A stretch of 64,000 nt of DNA. Origin: Apus apus (Eukaryota > Chordata > Aves > Apodiformes > Apodidae). This document shows, one piece after another, positions 1 to 8,903 of the stretch. The stretch is taken from positions 2,790,001-2,854,000 of the forward strand of contig NC_067301.1 in assembly GCF_020740795.1 (NCBI RefSeq). Reading direction: 5' to 3'. The notes beneath the pieces were generated by a model. The model ran no database searches and was not told where the DNA came from. It was given only the letters and a program-made list of their open reading frames with translations. Made by a program: the position numbers and the translations under genes. The first letter of the stretch is position 1, and each line of letters opens with the position of its first letter.

Positions 1-110
1 ATAATAAAAATATCCTCAGACTTGGTCAAGGTTGTGTGTAATTATGGTCATAACCACTCTGGAGGGTACATTACTGCAGCGTCCAAGTGCTTTGCCTAGT
101 AACTCATCTT

Positions 111-430
111 CACAGAGTCATGGAATGGTCTGGGCTGGAAGGGACCTTAAAGATCATCTATTCCCAACCCCCTGCATGGGCAGGGACACCTCCCACCAGC
201 CCAGGCTGCTCCAAGCCCCATCCAACCTGCCCTTCAACACTGCCAGGGATGGGGCAGCCACAGCTTCCCTGGGCACCCTGGGCCAGGCTCTCACCACCCT
301 AACAGTGAAGAATTTCCTTCTAATGTCTAATCTGAGTCTCTCCTCTAACAATTTTAATCCATCCCCCCTTGTCCTCTTGCTACAATTGATCAGAAGACCC
401 TGCAGAGCCCTGGAGAGGGTGAGGCAGCTC
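111..430 (-). mobile_element. CR1 LINE fragment (3' end)
   Basis: The + strand reads as the reverse complement of a CR1 3' end. It has the GGAATGG...CTGGAAGGGACCTTAAAGATCATC block at about 121-156, then the usual run of TGCATGGGCAGGGACACC, CCAGCCCAGGCTGCTCC and GAATTTCCTTCTAATGTC segments. CR1 copies are 5'-truncated LINEs typical of birds. This one is degraded, and the left-to-right order places it on the - strand. Its inner boundary near 430 is approximate. Confidence 0.85.
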
Positions 431-2000
431 TTTGTGTGCTGCTGAGCACACCTTGTTTTCTGTACAAGGGCAGCATGCTGAGCAGGACCTGGAGACCTTC
501 CCTGTGCTGCCCAGGCCTTGTGGTTCTGCTGTGAGGAAGAGCTGCTGGAAGGGCCCCTGACACTTCTGGGGGGGCTGAGCCCTGGAACCGTGGTGCCCAG
601 GCTCTGGTGGCCAGTGGGGCAGCAGCTCAGCTTGTCTGTGTTTCCTGGGTCAGGCTGTGAGGAGTGAGGAGCTGTGTGGGAAGAGGAGGGGATCTCCTGT
701 GAGCCACAAGTACCAAGTAGGAGGCTTTTTACTTTTTGAAACAGAAAAGTTGGCCTTCTAGGGGCATTATGTGGGGAAGACTGGTGGCAGAGACGTGTAT
801 TTTCTGCCTGCTTGCTGCTGGTTTGGAGCTCATCTTTTGAGGTTTCCCCTACTACACTGAAGAGTAAAAAGCAGCTTTGTAGAGATGTTTTTAAAACTAG
901 AAGGGTCTGTTGCACACCAGCCCTGTCTTGGCTGTTTCCAGCTCGAGACAGGAACACAGGTAGATCCCTGAACAGACCGAAGACTGAAGTGAAGAGTGTG
1001 TTGACTAACCTTTGAGATCTAGAGATGAATCTTCAGGAAGGAAGTATAGAACACTGAAACAAGAGTGTTGGTGTCTGTGTGGGAAGTTAATTCAGCCTTC
1101 TCTGGCTGTGTATTAAGGAATTAACAGGGCAAGTGTCAACTGCTGTAGGCATGGCATTTGCTAGAGGCACTCATCTCTTCTCACAACTCTGACTCTTCCC
1201 TTCCTTGACCTATTAGTCATCTCATGCAGTGTGGAAAAGAATCAATTAAGAATTCCTTCTGCATCAGAATCAATCTGTTAGTTGAGAACGAGGATGGATA
1301 TTAAATACTGTCTTCACTGTGCATGCATAAAAGCAACCACCATCTGCAGGGCTAGGAGCAAAACCTGGGGTAGAGGGAGGGATGGGGGGAATGCTTGCAA
1401 GCTGTCTGCACATGGAGAGATGGAAGCTTGTTTGGGTAAGGCAAGACATTGTGGAATTGAAACCCAGCAGCAGGTGATGGTTGCAGACAGCACCTCTGTG
1501 GCTCTGCATGATTTTGCTGAGCAGTTCTCTTTTGTTACCTCAGCCCCAGGGGCCTGGGGTTCAGAGGAGCTGTGCGTGTCCCTGGAGAGCCCGTTGCAGC
1601 TATTTTCAGTTTTGGTCCTAGGGCTGATCTTGCAGCCTGTGGGGAAGGCAGCATTCTTTCTTTTGGTTTCATGGTATCCATGTGGAGCTGCATCAGCTCT
1701 GGAAAAGAATTCAAAAGCCTCCTGATCCAGATGGAAAGTAGCTGAAAACAACAGAACCAGAAAATTGGAGGGGCTGGATAGACTTAATGTACATTGCGTT
1801 CTGATAGTTGAACCCTTGAAGGTTCCTAACTCCATGAGGAGCTCTAAATCAGAATGAAGTAGTCTGAGAGTTCACATGCCAGTTTAATCCCCATTCTTTT
1901 TTTATTTGTACACCAGCTTTCAAAGTCTTTTTGCAAATGCAATGATGGGATGCTGCTGGTGCATGGCTGCTCAGCCCCGCTGGGGTTTTTTTAAGGTTTC
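431..2000. other. Intergenic DNA upstream of TNFRSF18
   Basis: No gene is visible. Open frames here (for example on the - strand at 154-957 and 1314-1835) have no recognisable domain, and the first overlaps CR1. In human the gene on this side of TNFRSF18 is TNFRSF4, but none of its exons could be recognised here. Confidence 0.5.
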
Positions 2001-2163
2001 ATGACGTAGAAGAAAATATCCCCGCCCCTAGAGAAAGAAGAAGAAGGGTTCAGCCACAGCAAGCCCAGTGCCTTCCCACAGTGTCAGGGGAAAGAGTGCT
2101 TTTGCAGGGAAGACCTGCTACAAGGCCACCCTGGGTGTGTTCCTGGGTTGTCTAGCTCTGGAC
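2001..2163 (+). promoter_or_regulatory. Possible TNFRSF18 promoter/5'UTR
   Basis: Directly upstream of the TNFRSF18 start are a CRE-like TGACGTA at 2002-2008 and a GC-box-like CCCCGCCCC at 2020-2028. No clear TATA box was found at a standard distance and the transcription start is unknown. The call rests on position plus two short motifs, so it is weak. Confidence 0.25.
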
Positions 2164-2332
2164 ATGACAGGACAGACAAGTGGAGTTGGTCGCCTCAGGG
2201 CTCGAGCTTGCTTGCTGCTGGCGGTGTGGCTGTGGGCACAGCAAGCCCTGGCTGCACCATGTCAGGATGGGGAACTGAGGATAATTGGTAGAGGTGAAAA
2301 GAAATGCTGCCCCAAATGCATCGTCAGCACAG
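2164..2332 (+). CDS. TNFRSF18: TNFRSF18 coding exon 1 (signal peptide, start of first cysteine repeat)
   Basis: Encodes residues 1-56: a basic N-region, a hydrophobic core (ACLLLAVWLWAQQALA) and then the first cysteines C33, C48, C49 and C52. Ends ACAG|GTAAGG in phase 1. Cleavage is predicted near residues 30-31. Confidence 0.85.
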
Positions 2333-5300
2333 GTAAGGGAATGACGTGTCTGTCTGCTTTCTGTTTGTCAGCCTGGCTTTATGTCTACCAGGGTAAGCAA
2401 GTGTGGGGAGCAGGTGTGTGTGTGTGAACTGTACATGCAAAACTCAATGGCAAAGGCTTCCTTCCTGCCCTCTACATTCATAATGTTCCTCAGCTGTAAA
2501 CTTCAGAGTGAAGTTCTGTTTCAGATTCATTACGTGCTTGTTCTTGGTATTCTGTAATGGGAAAGACAGAGTTTCTGTGGGCTGGTCTTTCTCACAAGGA
2601 AAGCTGCTGTTCACTTGACGCTGGTTGGGAGCCCATGCTCTGCTCAGACAGGGATTCAGAGGCTGCCTGTGCCATTCAGACCCCAGAGGGAGTGCACTGA
2701 GACTCTCTGTAAGGCTGCCCTTTGCAATTTGTTGTCCTAAAGAGTGGGAAGCATCCAGCTTCAATCCCTCTGTGCCACTGACCTGTGCTTGTCTCAGGAA
2801 TAATTGGGCAGACAGTCTCAGTTGAGCATGGCTTTCAACAGCCTGTTCCAGCCTGGATCCTTGCCTGATCTTGGGATGGTGATGGCTTCTCACTTCCCTG
2901 TAACTTTAAGTAAAATAAAGGCACTAGAGGTGGAACAGATTAGCTGCAGGACTTACTGGGTGATGTTTCTCTGCCTGTTAGGCTGAAGGACAGGTGATTC
3001 TGATGGCCTCTTCCATGGTCCCAGGAAGAATCCCACTGCTCTTCCTAATGCAGAGCTGGCCATAACGATAGAGCTGAACAGCAGGGAACATGCAGCTAGC
3101 TTGTATGACTAACAGTGAGGAATGCATCCTCCTTTTCTGTCTCTCCTGAAACATTCATCAGGTTTGGAAGGCCAGTGGGAGGAAGAAGAAGTGGGCAATT
3201 CCCTGGTTGCCCTGGACATTCCATCACCAACCTCAGGAAATAGTCTTTGTGTGATCTTTGCCACTCGCTGGGGGTTTCCCTCTCTCTTGGTTGTGTTTTG
3301 GTTTTGTTTTTTGGTTTTGTTTTGTTTTTCTTTAGGGCTACACAGCTTCCTGGTTGAACAGCACTTTTCCCCTAACTGGTTTCCAACCAGCTGAAGGACT
3401 GCTTGATACTGATGGGACCCATGTAGATGATCAATCCTTTGCTTTCATGAATCCAGGAGCACCTGAGAATTAGAGACTGTATTTTTGGAGTGCAGGCAAA
3501 GTTCACAGCAGAACTCTGTCAGCCAGTAAGACTAATGGCTAAGTTGATTTCTGACCTCTATGGCACAGGCAAGTCTAACTTCTTTCTTCTTGACAGGAGA
3601 CAAATGTCAAAATGCTATGGACAGTGTCTGCCAATGTCGTCAGGGCTACAGCTGTTCTGATACCTCGTGCAGCTACTGTGAGAAGCTGCCTGAATGTGCA
3701 GAGGGCCAGGAGCTGGTTAAGCATGGTAACTAAAGAAACACTACTTACTCCAAAGCACAGAGCTCAGGACAGGTGGCTGGCTGAGCAGCAGTTTCCCTCA
3801 CTCATTACAACCTGCTTTTAGGACGGAGCATGATGCAGAGAGAAAGGGCATTTACACTGTGGCCTCTCTGACTAAAACCCCTGCTTCCCTGTTTTATAGC
3901 TCTTCCCTTTCTACATTTGACAGTTTCACTTTCATGCTCAGACTTGCAGTATTGCTTTCCTTCCAAGCTGTTGGAACTGTCAGTTGAAGAATGTTTTCCT
4001 GCTGCCAGATCAGGCTGTTCTGTACCTCTTCCTTAAAGGATCCACCTCTTTACTTCTCAGAATCCCAAGGGGGCAAGAACCGCTGTGGTATTTCTCCAGG
4101 GGGGTGATTCATAATGCAGAGGGGATGGGTTGTGCTCTGACCTGTTGTATCCTCACCTTCCAGTCAAGGCACTAATCATTCATGTTCTCTTTTCTTTTAG
4201 GCAGTATAGACTTCACATTTGAGTGCAAACCATGTGAGACAGGAACATATTCCAATGTTAAGAACGGCTGGTGCCGTAACTGGACTGAGTATGTATTTAT
4301 GGATGCTCTCCTTCTGTGAAAATATGCATGATAAAAGTCTCAGCTGATTAATATTTAAATTAGAAACTAAAATAGAATCAAGTATGAGACCTCGCATGAG
4401 ATGAAACTTTTTAAAAATCCAGCAATAGAGGATATTTCTCCCTCCTTTGGCTTTATAGATGAACTTAAGACCATCTTCTGTGGGTTCAACCTGCTTCAAA
4501 GTCCAGCAGTTATTTCAAACATGGACACCACTTGAAACAAAGAGACTAAAAAAACAACCAAAAAGCATACAAACAATTGTGAGGTAGTGTGATCTTGCTG
4601 GGGAACAGCCATAATTTTACCTGCATTGCTATGAAAAGAAAAGGAGGAGACAAACTGTGGCAAGAGTGGAGGGAGGGAAGAAGGGGAGACATGAGAAAGG
4701 CTGGAGAGGAATGAAGGGAAAGGCAGGAACATTCTTAAATGTGACTCTTGTTCTTCTTTCAGCTGTGAAAGTTTTGGCTTTGTGACAATCAAGCAGGGCA
4801 ACAGGACACATAATGCAGAGTGTGGTTTCCATTCCAAAGATCAGGAAGAAGGTACCTTCTCACAATGTTTTGTTTCTTTCAGCCTGTAACTTCTCCTCTA
4901 CCCCTGTTCAGCTGGTGACTCCTGCATAGTTCTCAACCAGAGTTTGCTATCATGCACATTTGCTTTGAAAATTACTGCTGTGTTTCTTGCAATAATAATA
5001 AAGGTAGGGTTGTTGACCCGGGCAGAGATTCCACCCTTAAAGCACTGCCAGTAGTAAAGGCAGAGAAAAGCCCAACAATTCTCCTTAAAATAGAGCACAC
5101 TTCTTTGGCAAATCATCATCCTTTTCCTGCTGTTCATGCTGATGATGCTGTTCAATGTTTCATTGGACTTGCTGCTCTGCTAGATTTTCTTAGAAAGACA
5201 ACAGCTTGGTTAGTCATCCAGTTCCTTTACAAGTATTGGTTGAGTCCACAACACCCAGATTGCAATCTAATGTCTTATCATGGACCTAATGAGATAGGAA

Positions 5301-6770
5301 TAAGTGGGTACAGCTTTGCAGGCACTGAGAGTCTCAGAGACAGCAAGCTGCAGTGCTCCTGCCTTTCCCCTGCAATGAATTGGTGCCTTTCAGGTCTGGA
5401 CCCTTTATTCAGAGAAGCAGTTGAGTCAGATTGCCAACAAGTGGTGCTTTCAGCTCCCATGAGGCTGACACTTGTGTGAAAACTTGCCTTCCTGTAGTGC
5501 TCCTCAGGGAGACACTGAAGCCAAATCTCCCCAGAAGGTGAAAACCAAAATAGAGTAGAAAGCTACAAGTGTGATCTGCAAGAGAGAGAGAGAGACTGAG
5601 CAGTGAACTGATCAGGGATGTGGGGTTTTTTGCCTCAGTTCTTCTTACCACAGGCAGGGATCTATTTTATGGTTAATACCCACACTGTTGGTTTTTTTTC
5701 CTTGGAAGATTATTTTCCACAGAAAGAGAGATTTAATCTCTACATTTACTTGGAATAACTGCCTTTCCTTGAGCAGTAGCACAATGATTTCTTAATCTTT
5801 ATTGAATCTATTTAATTGCAGCTCCTATTAGAAGTGACTCTCTGTACACCACCATCCTGGCCATCCTTACTGCAGTTGGTGTGTTTATTCTCATCTTGCT
5901 GACTTTCTTCTTGCATGTCTGCATGTGGTCACTGAAGAAAGAGAAATTCCATGCAGCTGACAAGGGTAGGTACACTTTTGTGGACTTCTCTGTAGCTTTT
6001 CAGTGGAGAACAACGTGTCCGTTGATCCAGAGTCAGAATGGAATACACAGGGTTGAATCAATCAAGCTGGATAAATAAGAATCACAGAATGTCAGGTTGG
6101 AAGGGACCTCAAGGATCATCTGGTCCAACCTTTGGAGGTAATACGGTAGGTTAGATGAGGTCCCTCAAAATCCTGTCAAGCTGAGACTTAAAACTGTCCA
6201 ATGTGGGGGAATCCACCACTTCCCTTGGAAGGGGAGACTGTTCCAGTGTTTGATTTTCCAATCAGAATTTCCCCAGCAGCAACTTGTTCCCTTGTCTCTT
6301 CCATGTGGCTCCTTGTAAATGAGGGTGTCTTCATCTTCTTGGCAGCCACCCTTTAAGTACTGGTACAGGGTAATAAGGTCTCCCCTGAGCCCTCTCTTCT
6401 CCAGGCTGAACAACCCCATTTCTCTCCGCAGTAGTAATTAAGAGTAATTAAGGATTCACCCTGCAGTTTAGAGTGGGTTGCTTAGTTTTGTTAAGATGCA
6501 GTGTAGCACCTGGATCTTTGTCCTGTCCTGTCACCTTCCTTGCTCAAGGTGGTGGGCAGCCAGTGACATCCATGAAGACCTCTTGTATGTGCAGTGCTTT
6601 TGCTTATTCTCACTGCAGATCTGGAACATAACTTCCCTAGGCTGCCAGGAGCTCCACAACTCTCCCACCTCAGAGCAGAGATTGACAGCTGCCAGTTTCC
6701 TGAGGAAGAACACGGAGATGAAGCACCAGAAGAAAAGCCTTTCTACATCTACCCTCAGAGTCTCCCATGA
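2164..6770 (+). CDS. TNFRSF18: TNFRSF18 (GITR), TNF receptor superfamily member 18, six coding exons
   Basis: Coding exons are 2164-2332, 3597-3725, 4201-4288, 4763-4851, 5822-5965 and 6619-6770. All have GT/AG borders and their phases add up to 771 nt (256 residues plus stop). The protein is a type I receptor with a signal peptide (about 1-31), cysteine-rich repeats (33-149), N-glycosylation sequons at N126 and N142, a membrane span (about 168-189) and a short tail. The FGF.T...GN.THNA.C block (133-149) and the tail motif SCQFPEEE (230-237) are the best signs of GITR, separating it from TNFRSF9 and TNFRSF4. In mammals GITR is a T-cell costimulatory receptor that binds TNFSF18 and signals through TRAFs to NF-kB; here this is inferred from homology. 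Human GITR is 241 residues. Convergence with TTLL10 downstream matches human synteny. Intron 5 carries a CR1. The ATG at 2164 was chosen because it precedes the signal peptide; the longer frame from 2068 would need a GTG start. Confidence 0.9.
3597..3725 (+). CDS. TNFRSF18: TNFRSF18 coding exon 2 (cysteine-rich repeats)
   Basis: Opens after TTCTTGACAG and ends CATG|GTAACT. Encodes residues 57-100 with cysteines at 60, 68, 70, 76, 81, 84 and 90. The C.C..GY pattern at 68-74 followed by EGQEL at 92-96 resembles the equivalent part of mammalian GITR and 4-1BB. Enters and leaves in phase 1. Confidence 0.88.
4201..4288 (+). CDS. TNFRSF18: TNFRSF18 coding exon 3 (cysteine-rich repeat, first glycosylation site)
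   Basis: Opens after TTTTCTTTTAG and ends GGACTGA|GTATG in phase 2. Encodes residues 101-128, including C108, C111, C124 and the sequon N126-W-T. The FECKPCETGT...C..WTD arrangement matches F.C..C.SGT...C..WTD in human GITR. Confidence 0.9.
4763..4851 (+). CDS. TNFRSF18: TNFRSF18 coding exon 4 (end of ectodomain)
   Basis: Opens after TTCTTCTTTCAG and ends GAAGAAG|GTACC in phase 1. Encodes residues 130-158 with C130, C149 and the sequon N142-R-T. The motif FGFVTIKQGNRTHNAEC is the most diagnostic stretch for GITR in the gene. Confidence 0.92.
5822..5965 (+). CDS. TNFRSF18: TNFRSF18 coding exon 5 (transmembrane segment)
   Basis: Opens after TTTAATTGCAG and ends GACAAGG|GTAGG in phase 1. Encodes residues 160-206: a short stalk, about 22 hydrophobic residues (168-189) and a basic stop-transfer stretch (SLKKEK) at the start of the cytoplasmic tail. 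Confidence 0.88.
6079..6425 (-). mobile_element. CR1 LINE fragment in TNFRSF18 intron 5
   Basis: On the + strand it starts with AGAATCACAGAATG..GGTTGGAAGGGACC. On the - strand it encodes a broken CR1 reverse-transcriptase C-terminus, including [15 protein letters not shown] at about 6372-6416. It lies antisense to the host gene, about 190 bp before coding exon 6. Confidence 0.9.
6619..6770 (+). CDS. TNFRSF18: TNFRSF18 coding exon 6 (cytoplasmic tail)
   Basis: Opens after TTCTCACTGCAG and ends with TGA at 6768-6770. Encodes residues 208-256. The acidic motif CQFPEEE at 231-237 corresponds to the TRAF-binding region of mammalian GITR. The last ten residues (KPFYIYPQSLP region) have no counterpart I recall in the human protein. 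Confidence 0.88.
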
Positions 6771-7340
6771 AAACAGATAAATTGCAGTTTGCTGTGAGCA
6801 GGGGAAGCTGAGCTCAGCTTGTCAAAAGAGACAAAGAAGGGAGGGACTGGGTGCCTGAAGCATCATTATATAGATAGCAATAATGAGTGGGGCTGGGGGG
6901 AGTTTTGCTTTAATTCTTCTCTACACTCCTAGCCATTGCAGACATTCAGTTTAATGCTCTCTTCTCACCTAGTTTGTAGAGTAGGGAAAAGCAGGGGAAG
7001 ACAGAGAATTGCCAGCATTGGTTCCTGATGCTTTTTTCCCCTCACCTCAGGAAAACAAAAGAGAATCAGAGCATCTGCTGGTGTATCCCAGTGTACCCCC
7101 AGTGACTGGAAGGTGATCCCCTTACTGAAAATTGTACCACAGAGGGGATTTTTAAATGTTAATTAGTGCTCCTTCTGTTTCATCGTGCTCTAACGAGGCT
7201 AAAGGAATGGTTTTTTGCCTGACTTTCAAGGGGCAGAGCTCCAGCTGAAGTTGGCTGCCTCCTGTGAAGTGACACTGGTTTCAAGTAAGAACGTAGCCTG
7301 TGGCTTCAACCTAGTTCAAACTTGCCTGGTTGGTTTTTTT
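6771..7340 (+). other. TNFRSF18 3' flank / probable 3'UTR
   Basis: Non-coding sequence after the stop. I could not fix a polyadenylation site: no canonical AATAAA lies close to the stop. The first clear AATAAA further on is at 8882-8887, inside the open frame described at 8750-8903. Confidence 0.35.
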
Positions 7341-7344
7341 TTTA

Positions 7345-7530
7345 TATAGAATTATTTGTTTGTGTTGTGCGAATGCAAGAGTGGATTCAAAGCTCTGGAT
7401 ACCAGCTCTGGTTTGGCCTTATGGTGAAAGCTGCTTGGAGCAGACTTTCATGACTGAATCAGCTTGGGCAGCAAGGAGTTACCTTCACATGGAAGGGTAT
7501 AAATATCTCCCAGTACAGCCATTACATCAG
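7345..7530 (+). pseudogene. Possible decayed TNFRSF18-like cysteine-rich exon
   Basis: The frame at 7365-7427 reads LCECKSGFKALDTSS before a stop. It aligns without gaps to exon 2 of TNFRSF18 (VCQCRQGYSCSDTSC), sharing both cysteines, the glycine and DTS. The following bases TGGTGAAAGCTGCTTGGAGCAGA also resemble the exon 2 continuation with small gaps. Only a short stretch matches and a frameshift is needed, so chance resemblance is possible. If real, it is a remnant of a duplicated receptor exon lying 0.6 kb behind TNFRSF18. Confidence 0.35.
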
Positions 7531-7839
7531 CTTCCTCCTCACTTCTTACAGATCACCTCAGCCATACAGGCCTTCTACGTTAAATCCTAACAGAATAATG
7601 AAATTTCTGTTAATCAGCTTACTAAGTGCTGGGGGGGGATTATTCCAAGTCTGAATGACATGCTGGTGTAAGTAGGGCTCTGTGGGATTCCCATGGCTGC
7701 AGGGCAGAAGTTACTGCCTTCACAGATGTGTGTTGCAAAAGCACTGGAACAGGGAATCCTGAGAAGTGGGGCAGGTTATTATTACCTTGGTGATCACAGA
7801 GCCTCTCTGCTCCAAGGCAGGCTTGGGAAGACTGGACAA

Positions 7840-7945
7840 TGATCCACAGACTTTCACTGAGGTGACTCCATGACCTCTCTAGGCAATCCAGTCCAGTGGC
7901 TCATTTCCAGTCAGAGAAGGGAGATTTTTTTTAGTTCAAATTAAT
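7840..7945 (-). mobile_element. Very old CR1-like fragment
   Basis: The stretch CCTCTCTAGGCAATCCAGTCCAGTGGCTC resembles the CR1 segment that reads CCTCCCTGGGCAACCTGTTCCAGTG in other copies. No terminal repeat or reading frame remains. Confidence 0.3.
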
Positions 7946-8402
7946 ATTATCCGTTATGATTATGAGGAAGAATTGATTCTTCAGCATCTTTTTAAGCATT
8001 CATGAACTACATCTCTCTTTGTTTTCTCTAGGCTCTTATGCTACTTCACAGGTTGTGGTTTCTTAGACCTTTTAGTCTCTCTGAGCTCTTTCCAGTTGCT
8101 CTTCCTTGAAGCCTCCTCTGAAGGAGCTCTTGGCAAGCTTGAATAGAGCTGAAGGATTAATTTCATGATTCATGGACATGCTTTTATTGCTGAGCATTAC
8201 TTCAGTGTTTATGTCAAGAGGAGTTATCCTGTCTTTTTAATTTTTTTTTTACTCTTTTTTTGTGCCTTACAGAGAGTCTCGTAAGTGGGTGAAATGATTG
8301 TATGGAAAAATGGAGTGCAGAGGGTTGCCCTTTTCTCCTAGATTGCATTCCTGTCACTGCTTTCATCTTCTAAGTGCTCCTAGTGTGTTTATTGCAACTA
8401 AC

Positions 8403-8505
8403 ATCCCTCTGCCTTGGCTTCCTCTTCATGCAGAATAGGAGCAGTGATGCTTCTCAGCCCTAGGAGGATGTTGTGAGGCATAATTAGTACTTTCAGTGTA
8501 TTTTT
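8403..8505 (+). mobile_element. Ancient MIR-like SINE fragment
   Basis: The order CTCTGCCTTGGCTTCCTC, then AGAATAGGAGCAGTGATG, then GGATGTTGTGAGGCATAATTAG follows the MIR consensus (CTGTGCCTCAGTTTCCTC, AAATGGGGATAATAAT, GGTTGTTGTGAGGATTAAAT) with the right spacing. MIR elements are old SINEs present at low copy in birds. Identified by recall of the consensus only. Confidence 0.5.
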
Positions 8506-8749
8506 GCCTGCTTTGATCCTCTTACCATTCATTCTTGTGCTGGGGATAAGTTTTCCCATAGGTATCTCTAAGTGAAATTCCGTTGGAAAGAGGGAGTTTC
8601 CCTCCAGTGCTTTGGGAAATGTGCAGGTTCTTAATGGAGGTAAACTGGAGATTCAGCCAAGGAAAGGTGAAGGCACTGGATTGGGATTAAACAGGATAAC
8701 TTTAGTGAAGTGTGGAGCTGTCTCTGCCTGGTAAGCAGCTTCACTGCAG

Positions 8750-8903
8750 GATTGCATATTCTCAGGAGACCCAACACTTGGTAGTAAAGTCACTTCTTAT
8801 TGCTCCTTCTGTGTTGGCTGTGTTTATTCTTGCCTCTGTATTGACCCTCCTTGTTCTGATTGTGACCTTTTGTAAAGATAAAATAAACTTGAAAATGGAA
8901 TGA
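8750..8903 (+). CDS. Candidate orphan transmembrane exon, TNFRSF-like, downstream of TNFRSF18
   Basis: An AG acceptor (CTTCACTGCAG, 8748-8749) precedes an open frame to TGA at 8901-8903. It encodes about 50 residues: a polar start (IAYSQETQHLVVK), a strongly hydrophobic span (LLIAPSVLAVFILASVLTLL) and a basic tail (CKDKINLK). The acceptor phase (2) fits the end of TNFRSF18 exon 3, which would give a membrane form lacking exons 4-6. Both this span and exon 5 contain TGTGTTTATTCT in the same position and frame (VFIL), so it may be a duplicated exon 5. It could equally be an unexpressed relic. An AATAAA at 8882-8887 overlaps the frame. Confidence 0.3.

Noticed and set aside
154-957. 267-codon open frame on the - strand
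   Set aside because: No recognisable domain, low-complexity composition, and partly inside a CR1 fragment.
2068-2163. Longer N-terminus for TNFRSF18 beginning at 2068
   Set aside because: It would start at GTG, and the added residues lack signal-peptide character; the ATG at 2164 precedes a normal signal peptide.
2164-6770. TNFRSF9 (4-1BB) or TNFRSF4 (OX40) as identity of the receptor
   Set aside because: The FGF.T...GN.THNA.C block, the SCQFPEEE tail and the convergent TTLL10 neighbour all point to TNFRSF18.
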